A stretch of 64,000 nucleotides of DNA from Achatina immaculata. Taxonomy: Eukaryota > Mollusca > Gastropoda > Stylommatophora > Achatinidae. Shown in pieces: positions 46,310 to 57,961 of the stretch; the first letter of the stretch is position 1; each line of letters begins with the position of its first letter. The stretch lies in NCBI GenBank assembly GCA_009760885.1, contig CM019715.1, forward strand, positions 21,596,003 to 21,660,002, written 5' to 3'. Below the pieces are notes generated by a model that searched no databases, was not told where the DNA came from, and was given only the letters and a program-made list of their open reading frames with translations. The position numbers and the translations under genes are program-made.

Positions 46310-46768
46310 AATAAGATTTTTAAGGGCATGCATCTTTCCCATCACAACATATGCCTGTGAGACCTGGACACTTAACAAAACAGCTGAGAAACACATAAAT
46401 GCCTTTGAATGTAACTGCTACAGAAGAGTTCTTCAAATATCATGGACACAAAAAAGAACAAATATATCCACACTACAAGAACTTAATATTGAAGAAGGCT
46501 GGCTAGTAAAGAGGATTAAAGAGAGAAAATATTATGGACACGTTAAACGTCATGATAATCTAGAGAAGACCGTCTTGGAAGGGTACATAATGAGAAAATG
46601 AAAGAGAGGAAGACCAAGGCGAAGATGGCTGCAAGACATCGTTGATGATCTGCAAATGGATGTATCAGCAGCAGGGCATCTTGCTCATAGCCGAGAGGCC
46701 TACCGGAGTACTGTTAGGAAGGCAAAGTTCCGCAAGGGACATGCAAATGAATGAATGAATGAATAGCT
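46310..46768 (+). mobile_element. LINE-B 3' fragment, the only plus-strand 3' copy
   Basis: Frames read TYACETWTLNKTAEKHINAF, then EEGWLVKRI and FRKGHANE, ending gaatgaatgaatgaata. It gives the clearest view of the LINE-B C-terminus, with one nonsense codon. Confidence 0.88.
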
Positions 46769-46969
46769 CTGCAAACGGAATAGTATAAATTATATATAAC
46801 AGTGCTACATACTGAGTAGCAGAAATTTTATGTGACATTGACAGAAATACGTCATGCAAACTATCAGCATTTAAATCTTTCTGTTTCAAAAAGGAATAAA
46901 TACTACTTACTGTATACTCTATCACAACTGTAAACTTCACAATTTAAGATTTATTTTAAGTGAATATAA

Positions 46970-47195
46970 CTAGTACAAAGAATGGACGAGAACAGACAAA
47001 CAGAAATGATGTATGTACAAGAGACGAAAGAAACAAGACCAAAGGGGTAGACCAAGACAGAGATGGAAAGACAACACAGAAGAGGATATAAAAGAAATTG
47101 ATGCCACCAACTGGAGAGACAAGATTAGGAATGGAGGCGAACTTCATCTGCAGCAATGAGCCTTAATGGCTTGGAAAGAAGAAGAAGAAGAAGAT
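46970..47195 (+). mobile_element. LINE-J 3' fragment
   Basis: The frame reads KGRPRQRWKDNTEEDIKEI and ATNWRDKIRNGGELH. Tail gaagaagaagaagaag at 47178-47195. Confidence 0.65.
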
Positions 47196-47374
47196 AACAA
47201 ATTAGAAACCATCATTAGACAATGTATTATTTAACTTCCACATGTTTTTCCCGGACATTTCTTTTAAAATTTGAGTTTTTCCCCCTTATTTTTAAAATTT
47301 CATTGAAACTTTTCACTGCTGTATTTCATATAGCTGAAATTAGATTTCCATTTTTAGTACTTCATTAATTAACT

Positions 47375-47640
47375 CCTTTTCCAGTAATTATGTTTCAGTC
47401 TTTATAACATTACAGTGGATTCTTAGCACGCTTTGCTGTGGTTCCAAAAAAAAAAAGACAAATTTACCATCACCTGGAGCCCCAGGTAAACTTAGCACGG
47501 GGCCCTCTTTCGTTAATTATGTTTTAGTTTTTATAACGATCCAGTGGATTCTTAGCACTTTTTGCTTCTGATGCCAAAAAAAAGTGACAGCTTTACAACC
47601 GTCTAGGCCCCGAGGTTAAACTTAGTAGGGGCCCCCTCCA
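47375..47640 (+). repeat. About 129-bp tandem duplication
   Basis: Two diverged copies sharing cagtggattcttagcac, an A run and taaacttag blocks. Confidence 0.8.
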
Positions 47641-47651
47641 ACTTATAATTT

Positions 47652-47930
47652 TAATCTTGTGATATAAGGTTCTATATTCTTCTGATGTAAGGTTCTATAT
47701 TCTTCTGATGTAAGGTTCTATATTCTTCTGATATAAGGTTCTATATTCTTCTGATATAAGGTTCTATATTCTTCTGATGTAAGGTTCTATATTCTTCTGA
47801 TGTAAGGTTCTATATTCTTCTGATGTAAGGTTCTATACTCCTCTGATATAAGGTTCTATATTCTTCTGATATAAGGTTCTATATTCGTTTTTTTTCCCAT
47901 GATGCCTCCCCCCCCCCCCCCCCCCCCCCG
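47652..47930 (+). repeat. 23-bp minisatellite (about 10 copies) and C21 run
   Basis: Unit gtaaggttctatattcttct plus gat. A C-homopolymer of about 21 follows at 47908-47929. Confidence 0.95.
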
Positions 47931-48224
47931 CCTTCCCTGGCCTCTATGCTCTAAGCTTGTTTATGCCTAACTGGTAATCTGCCATTAGTGCCAAACGAGA
48001 AGACATAGACTGGCGAAACCTTTCCTTCTCTTCCCTACATCAAGATGTGTTAACATCGTCTATCAACAGAATGTGGTGAAGGTGCTAAAGATTGGACTAG
48101 TCCATTTAGAAGTCTTGTTTTCCAGCTCATTATAAGGGCCTCGTTCTGTCTTAGTACTGACGGCTTTTGTGAAAATGAGAACAACCAATGACTGTCATCT
48201 GTCGTCGCTTTTATCATCGCTTAT

Positions 48225-48795
48225 AGAGCAGTCCCAGATCATTTAGAGCTAACACCAGCAACAATCATTATTTCAGATAGTCAAGTCCCACATCATTTAT
48301 AACGAACACCAACAACAATCTTTATTTCAGATAGTCAAGTCGCACATCATTTATAACAAACACCAACAACAATCATTATTTAAGATAGTCAAGTCGCACA
48401 TCATTTATAACAAACACCAACAACAATCATTATTTCAAATAGTCAAGTCGCACATCATTCAAAACAAAGACCAGGAACAAACATTATTTCAGATAGTCAA
48501 GTTGCACATCATTTATAACAAACACCAACAACAATCATTATTTCAGATAGTCAAGTCGCACATCATTCAAAACAAAGACCAGGAACAATCATTATTTCAG
48601 ATAGTCAAGTCGCACATCATTTACAACAAAAACCGACAACATTCATCATTTCAAATATTCAAGTCGCACATCATTTACAACAAAAAACAACAACAATCAT
48701 TATTTCAAATAGACAAGTCCCACATCATTCACAACAAAGACCAGGAACAATCATTATTTCAGATAGTCAAGTCCCATATCATTTACAACAAAAAG
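48225..48795 (+). repeat. 54-bp minisatellite, about 10 copies
   Basis: Unit contains caagtcgcacatcattta and caatcattatttcagatag. Open in one frame as an 18-residue repeat; no coding support. Confidence 0.95.
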
Positions 48796-48954
48796 AACAG
48801 TCAGTGCTTCAGTACAGATTTTTGGTTATCGTTCTTGACAACAAGGACAACACACTAGTTATCGTTCATTTCAAAATATTCGTGTCCTTATATATGCAGA
48901 CAAAAGTCCTCTATACTGAATCTGTATTCTGTATAACGCTGTTACCATCAGATA

Positions 48955-49498
48955 CGATTAACTCCTTCTAATCAGTTTCAAACACAGAAACATTTAACTC
49001 TTTCTTATCAAACACAGAAACCGTTAACTCTTTCTTATCAAACACCGAAACGATTAACTCCTTCTAATAAGTTCAAAACACAGAAACAATTAACTCTTTC
49101 TTATCAGTTCAAAACACAGAAACCATTAACTCTTTCTTATCAATTCAAAACACAGAAACAATTAACTCTTTCTTATCAGTTCAAAACACAGAAACCATTA
49201 ACTCTTTCTTATCAGTTCAAAACACAGAAACAATTAACTCTTTCTTATCAGTTCAAAACACAGAAACAATTAACTCTTTCTTATCAGTTCAAAACACAGA
49301 AACAATTAACTCTTTCTTATCAGTTCAAAGCACAGAAACCATTAACTCTTTCTTATCAGTTCAAAGCACAGAAACCATTAACTCTTTCTTATCAAACACA
49401 GAAAGCATTAACTCTTACTTATCAAATATAGAAACCATTAACTCTTTCTTATAAAACACAGAAACCATTAGCTCTTTCTTACTAGTTTTAAACACAGT
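48955..49498 (+). repeat. 36-bp (and 31-bp) minisatellite, about 15 copies
   Basis: Unit aacacagaaaccattaactc, then tttcttatcagttca. The shorter variants lack the gttca block and lie at both ends. Confidence 0.95.
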
Positions 49499-51359
49499 TA
49501 CCTGCAAATTGTTGTCACTTTCATTTTATTTACATTATTTGCGTTATTTTCCTTGTCTTCCAGTAGCTATGTACCGTTTCTAAAATATATGTTAATGTAC
49601 TATTTTTTACCGGTATGTAAACAATAAAAAATTTTAATATCAGTGGCTGGTACATTTTGGTCATGGATAAGAAACAGTTAAAGTGCTTGTTTGCTTGAAG
49701 TTATGTTTTTCATGTCAAGGATTGTCTTCTTTATCTGTTTAAACAGGCTGTTTTGGCGCGAAGGTGAAAGTGTCGGATGAATGACCGCAGATATTAAGTG
49801 CAGCTAACCAAAGCTGACCAAGACCCTATGGCGGATGCCAGAAATATCATGACAAGTCGGGCGTAAGGACTGTCATGCACAGAGCTGCGTGTACTGTTTC
49901 CTCGGGTTCTGGACATTCAAGAAAGCAGATGGAGCTTACACTGGTCCAGCTTCATCCAGCTCCTGAAGAACACAATCTTGAAGTTGCAGATATATACAAC
50001 ACTTCTACCTTGTGTCTGCAAAACATGAACAACTAATTAAAAGGAAAGGAAGAATGAACAGTCGAACACATGGTCGGCATAATCAGTCTTTCCACAGTGA
50101 CAGAGATACCGAAAGAGGTGATCGGGGAACCTATCTTCGTGTCCGGAATACAAAATAAACTACGATCCTTTCGAACAATCTAACAAAAATCAGCAACTTT
50201 TTTTGTGTGTGCTCCTTGCTTTATTATTATGATATGCAACATTTTTTTCAGTTAATGAGGGGGAAATCAATAACAATTTCCCAGTTTTAAAGCCTCGGTT
50301 GTATATATATTTTTGAATACCTCGAAATGCTAAACTTTCAAAGGCTACAATCGATAATTTTCTGTGAATACCAAAGTCTACACTCTTTATGTATTACGGT
50401 AAACAGTTGGTATTAAGTGACAATCAATATAAATAGGAGAGTCTTAGACTTACTTCAGATTGTTAGAGAAGTCGCAAGTTCCCACTTTTGCTGTTTTCCT
50501 ATCCTGGATACTTCCGTTAATCCGTTCCTAGATGATAATCCTTCCGCGGTTGATAATCCGGGAAGTCGGACAAAAGAAGACTTGAATAAAATTAAAAATG
50601 ATCTCAATTGCCGACAAAAAGTGGCAGCTAATGAGGCTCAATCTAGCAGTAAGGGGGGCGTGTAAGAAACAGAGGCCTCATCCAGCCCCAACACACTGTT
50701 ATGATTGTCCGCTAAACGCAATAATCAACAGCCTAATTTTTGCAGCCCTTGTTTTCCTGTAGTTGTTGGTGGTTGTAGCTGTGAACTAGCGGAATAGATA
50801 GATAGGGCTGGGCAAAGCAGCTCAGTGAAGCTGTCCTCTGCCTGCATTCACTCCTAGTGATTAACGATAATTTGCCAGTAATGCTAGTGTTCCTGGATCT
50901 GAGATTTTAAGGTTGACGGGCCGCTCCAACGTCAGAACCAAACAGCCACTGAATGTCCCGGACACTTGACAGTTGTAACGACTTGTCATACGCGCGGAAG
51001 CTGGGTCATAGGCCGAGAGACAAACAAAATGGGACAGCCCGTTTGTGACTTTGGAACATAAGTCCCGCCTTTAATCAATGTGGACATTACTGTGATTGGA
51101 CTACTTAGTCCCCTTCGGCTGTCAATAGACGATACGAGGGCGGATCGATGGACAAAAGCGGACACCGAGGCGGTACTAGAGGACACAGACAGCAAGTGTC
51201 GAATGACAGACAGAGAGAAACAGAGAAAAGAGAGCGTGATCAAAACTTTGAAAGCCGATTGGTTATTCTAAAGACAAGCAACAGTAAGGAAGTCGGGGTC
51301 TTAGATAACAGTCTGAGAAGACAGTGACAAATAAAACTGAATGGAATGGTAGAAAAGAC
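49499..51359. other. Largest repeat-poor segment upstream of Dlx; candidate promoter/enhancer region
   Basis: About 1.9 kb with almost no recognised repeats (a short DR1-like ctgaccaagaccctat at 49816). At 50690-51290 base composition is balanced, with several TAAT/ATTA cores (gtgattaacgataat at about 50858), two CCAAT-like gattgg motifs (51094, 51254) and CG dinucleotides. An 82-codon frame at 50417-50665 is unidentified. It could hold an upstream Dlx exon or control element; unproven. Confidence 0.3.
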
Positions 51360-51800
51360 ACCTGGTTATAGGGAATGGTTCCAGGCTAAGTGTAGTTACT
51401 GGGAGTCGTTCGAAGCCGAGTGTGGTTACAGTAAGTCGTTTTAGGTTCAATGTGGTTACAGGAAATCGTTCGAGCCCGAATGTAGAGGAGTTGCTCGAGG
51501 CCGGGGATGGTTATATATTAGCTGCTGGAGGCCGTGTGGTTATATAGGAGTTGCTCGAGCCCCGAGAGTGGTTATATAGGAGTTGCTCGAGCCCCGAGAG
51601 TGGTTATATAGGAGTTGCTCGAGCCCCGAGAGTGGTTATATAGGAGTTGCTCGAGCCCCCAGAGTGGTTATATAGGAGTTGCTCGAGCCCCCAGAGTGGT
51701 TATATAGGAGTTACTCGAGCCCCGAGAGTGGTTATATAGGAGCTGCTCGAGCCCCCAGAGTGGTTATATAGGAGCTGCTGGAGGCCGAGTGTGGTTACAG
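51360..51800 (+). repeat. 32-bp minisatellite, 7-8 good copies plus degenerate left edge
   Basis: Unit gtggttatataggagttgct, then cgagcccc. Each copy has an XhoI-type CTCGAG. Left copies (51360-51530) drift toward ggttacaggaa forms. Confidence 0.93.
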
Positions 51801-52146
51801 AAAGTAGTTTTAGGTCGAGTGTGAGTTGTACTTCTTTGCTGTGGAAACGTTCCATGTTCCAGTTTCCGTTCTGTTCTTGTTCTTTTCTTCCTCTCGCGTA
51901 TAAAGTTCTTGAGGGTTCTACAAGCTTAACCTACACCGAGTATAGCATTCCTTTACTTCCATCCACTCAGATCTCGTCTGTTTCCCTCTTCATACTTAAA
52001 TTTTGTTGTCTGGAGCCTCTAGAAGACGGTATAGTTAGCAGAGGAGGGGGCTACTCTGATGTTGCCAAGAATCTACCTGAATTATTCCGGTTCTTCCTTT
52101 GTAACCAGCTGTTATATAATTTCGAATTGGCTAGGGCTTCTCAATA

Positions 52147-52640
52147 CAGGGTTATTCATTAGCCCTTGAAACATTTCAAAACTTCGCAACAAAGAAACTA
52201 CGTAACGAATCATGATTATTCTTATGTCAAGAGATAGAGAAACCCATCAAGTTGTTTTTTTTTTTTATATAAAACCCGCCGGTAGAGCTCCTGTGGTTTG
52301 CCGCTAGGAGGCAGCAGTAGCCAACATGACGTTCAGTACACATGAGCAGTCATTTTGTATTTTGGAATACGCAAGAACCTCGTTCGTTGTGACTGTGCAG
52401 CGACGACTTCGAGCGGAACTCCAGAAGGCATCACCTGTTTTCAACAGTATCAAGAAGTGATATGCGAATTTACGGTATGAAGGCTGTCTGTGCATAGCTC
52501 CTCGGCAGGGACGTCCAGGACCAAGCGAGGAAACTGTGAATCGTGTTAGAGAAGTTTATCGGCGAAGCTCCCGCAAGTCCACTACACAGAGAATTCGCCA
52601 TACTGTTGATTGCGAGACTCCTAGCTGTAAACTTGCAAAG
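52147..52640 (+). mobile_element. Truncated mariner/IS630-type DNA transposon
   Basis: Begins at a TA dinucleotide (52145-52146) followed by cagggttattcattag, a plausible terminal inverted repeat. The right end is lost into the AGT array. Confidence 0.65.
52326..52622 (+). pseudogene. Transposase N-terminal HTH (DUF4817-like), broken
   Basis: From ATG 52326 the frame reads MTFSTHEQSFCILEYART, then VTVQRRLRAELQ and PVFNSIKK, a stop (TGA 52458-52460) where the family usually has Trp, then APRQGRPGPSEETVNRVREV and RRSSRKSTT. This is the helix-turn-helix region found at the N-terminus of many invertebrate mariner-like proteins; the catalytic DDE/D domain is absent. Dead fragment. Confidence 0.75.
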
Positions 52641-52649
52641 GCTAGTATT

Positions 52650-52879
52650 AGTACTAGTAGCAGTAGCAGTAGTAGTAGTAGTAGTATGTAGTACTTGTAG
52701 TAGCAGTAGTAGTAGTACTAGTAGTAGTAGTAGTACTAGTAGTGGCAGGAGTAGTAGTAGTTGTAGTAGTAGTACTAGTAGTAATAGTAACAGAAGCAGC
52801 AGTAGTAGTACTACTAGTAGTAGCAGTAGTAGTAGCAGTAGTAGTAGAAGTAGTAGTAGTAGTAGTAGTAGCAGTAGTA

Positions 52880-52913
<34 letters not shown>

Positions 52914-52914
52914 C

Positions 52915-52952
<38 letters not shown>

Positions 52953-52957
52953 CAAGG
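52650..52957 (+). repeat. (AGT)n trinucleotide array
   Basis: About 100 triplets with AGC and AGA interruptions. Gives long poly-Ser, poly-Val, poly-Leu or poly-Thr frames that are artefacts. Short related runs recur at 53168-53232. Confidence 0.97.
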
Positions 52958-53261
52958 TTCTGAGAGAATTCTTGTAAGCCGTGCAGATTCTTCCCCTCTT
53001 CTCCCCTCCCTCCGTTTTTTCTTTCTTTCCCCCCCCCCCCCCCCGGGCTATCTGTTTTCATTCACTACAAGCTCCTCAAGGCCGCTCAGCCCCACCCCTA
53101 AAACAGAGGAAACCTTCCGGGCCCTAGTAGCGACGCAATGGCTGGAACCCCCACCCCCCATGGGGTCTGGGTAATAGTAGTAGTAATAGTAGTAGCACTA
53201 ATAGTAGTAGTCGCAGTCGTTGAAGTAGTCGTAGTTTGTTGCTGTACGTCTTCTTTTTTTC

Positions 53262-54295
53262 CCAGTCTCCCTGAAACTGCCAGCTGATGTTCTTTGCTGC
53301 CGATGCTGTGGAAACGTTGAGGCACTGCATGGTGCAGGATTGGGAGCAGGTCGAGCCAGCTATTTCATTTTCAGTCCATTCAGTCAATCAAGTGCCATGC
53401 TGGGTGGCGTAGGCGATCATTTCTCTCCACAATTCCCAGTCTTTTGAGTTCCGCCGGTGACTTTCTTCCTAGCCGCACTGACAGCCCATACAGTAACTTC
53501 TCTCTTTGTCTTCCTCTGTCTCTTCTTCCCTCAATTTTTCCAGTTGCCACAGTGATGCACTATAAATCTCGATTGTCTGATTCTGATCTTTGCTATAATT
53601 TGCCTTTAACTGCAGCATCTCTTAAGACTTCTTCATTGGTTTTCTTAGCTGTCCATGGTACCTTCAACGTCCTTCTTAAAAACTACATTTACATAGCCTC
53701 CATTTCTCGCTGTAATCTTTTGTTCATAGACCATGCTTCACATCCATAAAACAAAAATGGCTCGATGTAACATTTAACATCGATGGCACAAATCTGAAAC
53801 AAGTTGATAGATTCAAGCACTTAGGAACGATTATAACAACTTATGGGAAATGTCACAATGAAATAAAAAGCAGATATTCTCAGGCCAAGTCAGAATTCCA
53901 GAAAATGAGACACATCTTATGCAACAGATCCATGTCAGTGGAAACAAGATTCCGAGTTCTTAATGCGACATTTTGGTGGTATTCTTTTCTACGAGAAATG
54001 TGGTCACATCACATCAGTCTTCTTTTTGTTCACCTTGAAACCTTTACTTTATTCAGTCCATTATTGCAGCTAAAAAAAGCAGGAGGGAGGTGTGCAGTAC
54101 TTCTTTAGCAGACTCCATCACCATGGGGACAATGGCAATCCCTGCCCTGCTATCCGGGCTAGGCCTATTGCTGAGGGTAACAACGGAGAGCTGGAAGAGG
54201 GTCTTGGTCAGCTATGAGTCACCAACCCTGATTCCAGCATGTCAAGTATGGATCGCTGACTTAGCAACACAGACAGCGTCTTCCCCGCCTTTGTA
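53262..54295 (-). mobile_element. DR1 copy split by LINE-K
   Basis: Left part 53262-53380 (gatgttctttgctgccgatg to ttcagtccatt); right part 54052-54295 (ttcagtccatt to cagacagcgtcttc). The parts are contiguous in intact DR1 copies. Confidence 0.88.
53381..54051 (-). mobile_element. LINE-K 3' fragment in DR1, with an internally inverted segment
   Basis: Minus-strand coding at 53381-53775 (CYIEPFLFYGCEAW, then LRRTLKVPWTAKKTNEEV) and at 53964-54051 (VNKKKTDVM type). The 190 bp between (about 53776-53963) read on the plus strand: DGTNLKQVDRFKHLGTIIT to SMSVETRFRVLN. Flanked by a perfect 11-bp ttcagtccatt at 53370-53380 and 54052-54062. Confidence 0.85.
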
Positions 54296-55014
54296 GCAAC
54301 AGCAGAAAGTAGTTGTAGTTGTAGTATTTAATGGCAGTAAAAACAAAGTAGATGGTAAGGTAAAAGAAACAAATTGTTTATAAGGAGCCGAAAGTGAGTG
54401 AGTGAGTGAGTGAAGTTTGTAGCGGCATTAAACTAATGAATGAGTGCGGAATTTGAGGAGGTAACAAAAGAGTAAAAGTGAGTGAGTGAGTGAGTGAGTG
54501 AGTGAGTGAGTGCGTAAGTGAGTTCACAAAGATCTAAAGTAAATGAATTACAAAGAGGAAAATGATCAAGCATGTATCTTATATTCGTCCTCTAGATAGA
54601 AAGAAAAGCAGAAAAAAAGATGGAACTAGTGAGAAAGAATGGCTGGGGTGAGGTGGAGGAGGACAGCAGGAAAGGAAGGAGAATAGAGAATGTAAGCAAC
54701 GGCTGTTAATTACACCTGTGTAAGCACTTAAGTGGCAGAATATTCTTAGCATGAGAGAGGAAGAGAGAGAGAGGAAGAGAGAGAGAGAGAGAGAAATGAG
54801 ACAGAAGGAGAGAGAGAGTCCTTGGGAAGAAGAAGAGAGAGATATTATGAGAAAACGCAGTGCCAAGAAGAGATCTGAACAGCAGTGGGCTATGCAAGTG
54901 GCACAAGAGACAATCAAAACGCTGAAATGTTCACGATATTGCCTGGTGTACATTTGCCTGTTCTACTGGTTTATCATTTTACGCCTACATATATCTGCCG
55001 TGACTTGTGGTCAC
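54296..55014. other. Unassigned sequence with GAGT and GAGA repeats
   Basis: (GAGT)n at 54389-54413 and 54478-54513; (GA)n at 54753-54795. Nothing else is recognised. Confidence 0.5.
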
Positions 55015-55344
55015 GTTAAGTCAGAAGAGTCATCACGTCACACCTGTTGATTCGTCACGTAAGTCTGCTGATTCGTCACGTTCAGTTTGTTTATTTGTCG
55101 CGTTAATTCAACTGTTTCATTACGTAACGTCCGTCGATTCGTCACGTTTAAATCGATTGATTCGTCACACAAGATAGCTGACTCATCGCGTCACGCTGCG
55201 TCATTTGATTCATTTGACTGATCATGTCACGTTAATGGATTCATCACACTATGACTGTTGATTCGCCATACTGTGTCAGCTGATTAATCACATCGAGTCA
55301 TTTGATTCACCGCATTGCCAATCGATTCCTCGCACTGTGCCAGA
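55015..55344 (+). repeat. Degenerate about 26-bp array
   Basis: About twelve diverged copies of gattcgtcacgt with variable spacers; an old array. Confidence 0.75.
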
Positions 55345-55640
55345 TTCTTCTTCTTCTTTTTCTTCTTCTGCTTCGTTCGAGGTTGCTCACATCAGATCCT
55401 GATCTCTGTCGACATGGCAAAGCCCACAGTCCTCTCCACATCCTGATAAGAGCCCCAAAGCTTTTGCCCCAAGCTTGTGTCCTCTGGCCATGACTCACGC
55501 CTCAGGTCCGCACGGTTTGGGCACTCTTGAAGGATATGTTCTGGAGGATGGACTCCACTGCCACATGGACACTCGTCTGCTGCGCCATCTGATTCACCAT
55601 AACGTATAATATGAACCATTTCATAATGTCAGTATACTCT
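55345..55640 (-). mobile_element. LINE-H 3' fragment
   Basis: Minus frame: ADECPCGSGVHPPEHILQEC, then SWPEDTSLGQKLWGSYQDVE, stop, then a (GAA)n tail (55346-55375). The CxC...H...C arrangement is the zinc-knuckle-like C-terminus known from several invertebrate LINEs. Confidence 0.8.
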
Positions 55641-55794
55641 GGACTTTTGACATATTTTCACATACATTTGACTGAATAATAAACTGACATCCTGAATTTT
55701 TACTTCCTTCTTGTATTGATATCCTGTCTTTTTCCATTCATGATGTTACATCTTGTTATTTGTTTGTTCAATGTACTGACAATCTGTTTTCAAC

Positions 55795-56720
55795 ATTTGT
55801 GTTGTGGTATTCTGTTTTCCTAGTTTATGTTGAGGCATTCTCTTTTTCTCATTTATGTTGTGACATTCTGTTTTCCTAGTTTATATTGTGGCATTCTGTT
55901 TTCCTAGTTTATGTTGTGGCATTCTGTTTTCCTAGTTTATGTTGTGACATTCTGTTTTCCTAGTTTATGTTGAGGCATTCTGTTTTCCTAGTTTATGTTG
56001 AGGCATTCTGTTTTCCTAGTTTATGTTGAGGCATTCTCTTTTTCTCATTTATGTTGTGACATTCTGTTTTTTTTTCTCTATTCGTACTGTCACATCCTGT
56101 TTCTCATCATGTAGTGATGTATTGTTTTCTTTTCCTGTTTGTATGAACAACCTGTTTTTTTTTTTCTCTCTGTCTGGACATCAAGTTCTTTTTTATTTCT
56201 TTTCATTTGCGCATACTAGCCTTCTTTCTCTGTTTTTTTTTCTGTGTGTGTGGACGTCCAGTTTTTCCTTCACGTAGGGACAGCCTGCTTTTCTTTGTGT
56301 AGTGATATCCACTTTTTTCCCTTCATGTCTGACATACTGTTTTCCCTGGCTTTTTTTTTAAACAGACATGGTATTCTCCCCTTCATGTAGTGACATATTG
56401 TTTTTCTCCTGTTTATATAGCTATACTGTTTTTGTTTCCTTCATGTAGTGGCATACTGTTTGTTTCTGTTTATATAGACATACTGTTTTTTTCGTTAATG
56501 CAGTGAAATACTGTTTTTTTCTGTTTACATATACATGGTGTTTTGCCTTCATATGGTGACATACTGTTTTTCCGTTCATGCCGATACGTACTGTTTTTTC
56601 CCTGTTTATATAGACATACTGTGTTTCCCTTAACGTGGTGACATATTGTTTTTTTTCCATTCTTTAAAAATATACTTTTTTCCATTCGTGTAGTGACATA
56701 CTATTTTTGTATACTTCATA
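55795..56720 (+). repeat. 28-bp minisatellite grading into a degenerate T-rich array
   Basis: Nine clean copies of cctagtttatgttg plus aggcattctgtttt (55795-56070), then about 650 bp of gacatactgttttt-type diverged copies. Confidence 0.85.
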
Positions 56721-57060
56721 TATATTGTTCATATCAATTCATATGTATTGTTCTTTAATGTGTCTCGTCTTGTAATGAGTAATGAGATTTTTTTTAACCC
56801 CTACTATCGTCAGTTTCATCAACAAAAGTCTGATGTCTTCATTCTTACAGTTACAGGTAAAATCTTCACCTGTGAATGTAGGTCACTGTTGTCTTTGCTA
56901 CTACTCTTCACTCAGGTCAGTAGTTTTCACTTCCTGGTGCTCTTTGATTCATTTCATGTGTCAGATGATTTACTTTCTTGGAGGAACACGTGCGGCTGCT
57001 TCTCTAATGTTTCTCTTTACACACGCTGGCGAACACTGCTGCAGTAATAGTTAAGGTCAA
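56721..57060. other. Unassigned sequence
   Basis: Two overlapping plus frames of 90-99 codons have no recognisable motifs. Confidence 0.3.
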
Positions 57061-57840
57061 GATCTGTGGGGTCCGTGAGGTCTGTTAAGGTCTATATGGT
57101 ATGTAAGGTTTTGTGGGGTAATCGATGTTTAAGGGTCTGTGAGATCTAAGGTATGTGCGATCAGTGCGGTCTATAACGTCTGTGGGGTCTGTACGCTTTG
57201 TGGAAGCTGTGAGATCTTTGGATCTGTAAGATCTGTGAGGTCTGCGGGGTGCCTGAGGTCTTCGGGTCTGTGATATATATGAGGTGTGTGGTGTCTGTTA
57301 GGTATATGAAGTCGATGGAGTATGTGAGATCTGTGGAGTATATGAGGTCTGTTAATTATATGAAGTCGATGAGGTATATGAGGTCTGTTACACCCCCTGC
57401 TTTTTACCTATACTTCGGGACTGAAAAAGTAGCCGCCATAACCCGCTCCCACGCCGATACGATGCGGTGTCTCAACATCTCTACAGCATCGGCTGCAAAG
57501 AACACCAGCTCACAGTTACAGAGAGTTCGTACACGTACAAGTACAAGTATGAGGTCTGTTAGGTATATGAAGTGTTTGGGGAATGTGAGGTCTGTTAGGC
57601 ATATGAAGTCTATGGGATATGTGGCGTCTGTTAGGAAAATGAAGTCTATGGGTTATGTGATGTCTGTTAGGTATATGAAGTCGATGGAGTATGTGAGATC
57701 TGTGAAGTATATGAAGTTGATGGGGTATGTGGTGTCTATTAGGTATATGAAGTTGATGAGGTATATGAGATCTGTGAAGTATATGAAGTCTATAGGGTGT
57801 GTGGTATCTGTGGAGTATATGGAGACCAAAAGGTGCTTTT
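57061..57840 (+). repeat. Degenerate gaggtctgttaggtatatga array with a DR1 piece inside
   Basis: Irregular 24-36-bp repeats. A DR1 fragment lies at about 57388-57530 (gggactgaaaaagtagcc, gcatcggctgcaaagaac). Confidence 0.8.
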
Positions 57841-57961
57841 CTGCTGGATGGTTGGTAAGTTAGTTTCTATTGTGACCTTCATCCTTATACTAGTCCATAG
57901 TTTGTCTGTTCAGTTCCTTGGTATATCTCACAACAAGGCTTATAATTCTTCATATGACTTT

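Noticed and set aside
50417..50665. 82-codon frame as an upstream Dlx exon
   Set aside because: No Dlx motif and wrong strand for the Dlx gene.
52470..53061. Poly-Leu, poly-Ser, poly-Thr and poly-Val frames
   Set aside because: AGT trinucleotide array.
53381..54051. Twin-priming as the cause of the LINE-K inversion
   Set aside because: A third, normally oriented block lies beyond the inverted segment, so simple twin priming does not fit; reported as an internal inversion.
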